From NCBI GenBank assembly GCA_031270565.1, contig JAISXJ010000078.1, forward strand, positions 1 to 6,663: a DNA stretch of 6,663 nucleotides. Reading direction: 5' to 3'. Each line of letters begins with the position of its first letter. The first letter of the stretch is position 1. Origin of the DNA: Prevotellaceae bacterium. Its GTDB lineage: Bacteria > Bacteroidota > Bacteroidia > Bacteroidales > Paludibacteraceae. The notes beneath the pieces were generated by a model. The model did not search any database. It worked only from the letters and a program-made list of their open reading frames with translations, and was not told the DNA's origin. A program made the position numbers and the translations under genes. This document shows, piece by piece, positions 5,832-6,663 of this stretch.

Positions 5832-5832
5832 G

Positions 5833-6015
5833 ATGAGCGAGCAATTACAAAAAGATGCAGCTTTTATCCAAAGCATAAATATTCTAAAAAAGCTTCTTGA
5901 GATGAACCTCATAAATCCTGATGAATACGCCAAAGTCAGGGCACTCAGCGCAAATTATTACGGCTCGAAAATAATTGTGTTGGAAGCTTTAAATCTGGAG
6001 TTTTCCACTGGATAA
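5833..6015 (+). CDS. Small SHOCT-domain-like protein
   Basis: The 60-residue protein is MSEQLQKDAAFIQSINILKK followed by LLEMNLINPDEYAKVRALSAN and a short hydrophobic tail. The segment LKKLLEMNLINPDEYAKVRA fits the short SHOCT pattern of a Leu-rich helix, a turn, then I-x-x-x-E-Y/F and a second helix. SHOCT domains are usually found at protein ends and are thought to mediate oligomerisation or binding. The start follows the mazF stop by one base, with AGGGAGGG (5813-5820) inside mazF as ribosome site, so the two genes are translated together. It could be a non-classical antitoxin for the MazF, an accessory factor of the recombinase, or neither; the sequence does not decide. Confidence 0.75.
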   Translation: MSEQLQKDAAFIQSINILKKLLEMNLINPDEYAKVRALSANYYGSKIIVLEALNLEFSTG

Positions 6016-6060
6016 ATTCGAACTCGTGTGGTATTCTTGTGTGGAAAGGAGGGCTAGAAA

Positions 6061-6663
6061 ATGGTTCAAATAAGGGAAATACAGCAAATCATGCAAGCCC
6101 ACGGAGTACAAAATCCTATTCGGGTGGCAGCCTATTGCAGGGTGTCCAGCAATTCTGAGGATCAGCTTCACAGTTATGCTGCGCAAATCAAATATTACAC
6201 CGAATATATCGGCCAACATCCTGATTGGGTGCTGGTCGATATTTTTGCAGACGAGGGCTTGACAGGCCAAAAAACCGACAAGCGTGATGATCTACTCCGG
6301 CTGGTTTCCGAGTGCAAAAAGGGCAAAATCGACAGGATAATATGTAAATCCGTGTCACGATTTGCGAGAAACACGCAGGACTGCCTCAGTCTGACTAGAT
6401 TGCTGAAAAGCTACGGCGTAAGCGTGTTTTTTGAGGAACAGAACCTCGATACTGCCGATATGCCCGATGAATTTATGTTAACAGTACACGGAATGCAGGC
6501 GCAGGAGGAATCCATTAACCACTCAAAGAATATGCGCTGGAGCTATCAAAAAAAGATGGAAAAGGGCGATTTTAACTGCTGCCGTGCCGCTTATGGCTAC
6601 GATTGGATTAGTGGCTCGCTTGAAATCAACGAGGCTGAAGCGGCGGTTGTTAGCAGGATTTTT
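6061..6663 (+). CDS. Large serine recombinase, N-terminal part (3' end outside window)
   Basis: The frame is open to the right edge, giving 201 residues. The catalytic domain is intact: VAAYCRVSS with nucleophile Ser29 and Arg27, DEGLTG (64-69), SRFARN (99-104, Arg100 and Arg103) and the QAQEES helix near 147. The start of the recombinase DNA-binding domain follows (AAYGYDW near 177). These enzymes integrate and excise phages and integrative elements through short att sites and are usually about 500 residues or more, so most of the protein lies beyond the window. AAAGGAGGG (6045-6053) is a strong ribosome site 7 bases before ATG 6061. It lies 45 bases after the SHOCT-like gene in the same direction, probably as the third gene of that operon. 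Further recombinase genes often follow in such elements. No att site could be assigned. Confidence 0.93.
   Translation, partial: MVQIREIQQIMQAHGVQNPIRVAAYCRVSSNSEDQLHSYAAQIKYYTEYIGQHPDWVLVDIFADEGLTGQKTDKRDDLLRLVSECKKGKIDRIICKSVSRFARNTQDCLSLTRLLKSYGVSVFFEEQNLDTADMPDEFMLTVHGMQAQEESINHSKNMRWSYQKKMEKGDFNCCRAAYGYDWISGSLEINEAEAAVVSRIF

Overview
The window looks like accessory DNA from a Gram-positive Bacillota genome, most likely a Clostridia-type gut organism. This is inferred from strong AGGAGG-type ribosome sites, a Bacillus-like MazF/EndoA toxin, a small sigma-factor-like protein typical of Clostridial mobile elements, and a large serine recombinase. No rRNA, tRNA or CRISPR array was found.

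Left part (1-3800): the 3' end of a large Rhs/YD-repeat protein, open through the left edge. Its core is moderately GC-rich with C-ending codons. From about 2080-2250 it changes to AT-rich codons and ends in a roughly 165-residue tip with no recognised fold. A second AT-rich gene overlaps its stop codon (ATGA) and encodes a 350-residue predicted lipoprotein. This is the layout of a polymorphic toxin with its linked immunity gene; toxin and immunity roles are inferred.

Middle (3801-4609): a degenerate zone. It holds a decayed copy of part of the Rhs core with a 70-base deletion, then a near-consensus extended -10 promoter, a 9-codon leader peptide and a strong intrinsic terminator. A second long hairpin follows, then a hairpin that would bury the ribosome site of the next gene.

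Right part (4610-6663): a mobile-element module. A sigma-70 region-4-like protein is closed by a terminator. About 400 non-coding bases with many complementary segments follow (candidate structured RNA). Then comes a tight operon of MazF-type endoribonuclease, a 60-residue SHOCT-like protein, and the N-terminal 201 residues of a large serine recombinase cut by the right edge. The recombinase probably moves the element. The sigma-like protein may control it, and the MazF unit may stabilise it. No classical MazE-type antitoxin is visible next to mazF.

The points most worth a second look are the unrecognised Rhs tip and its lipoprotein partner, the leader/terminator/hairpin series ahead of the sigma-like gene, and the candidate structured RNA in front of the antitoxin-less mazF.
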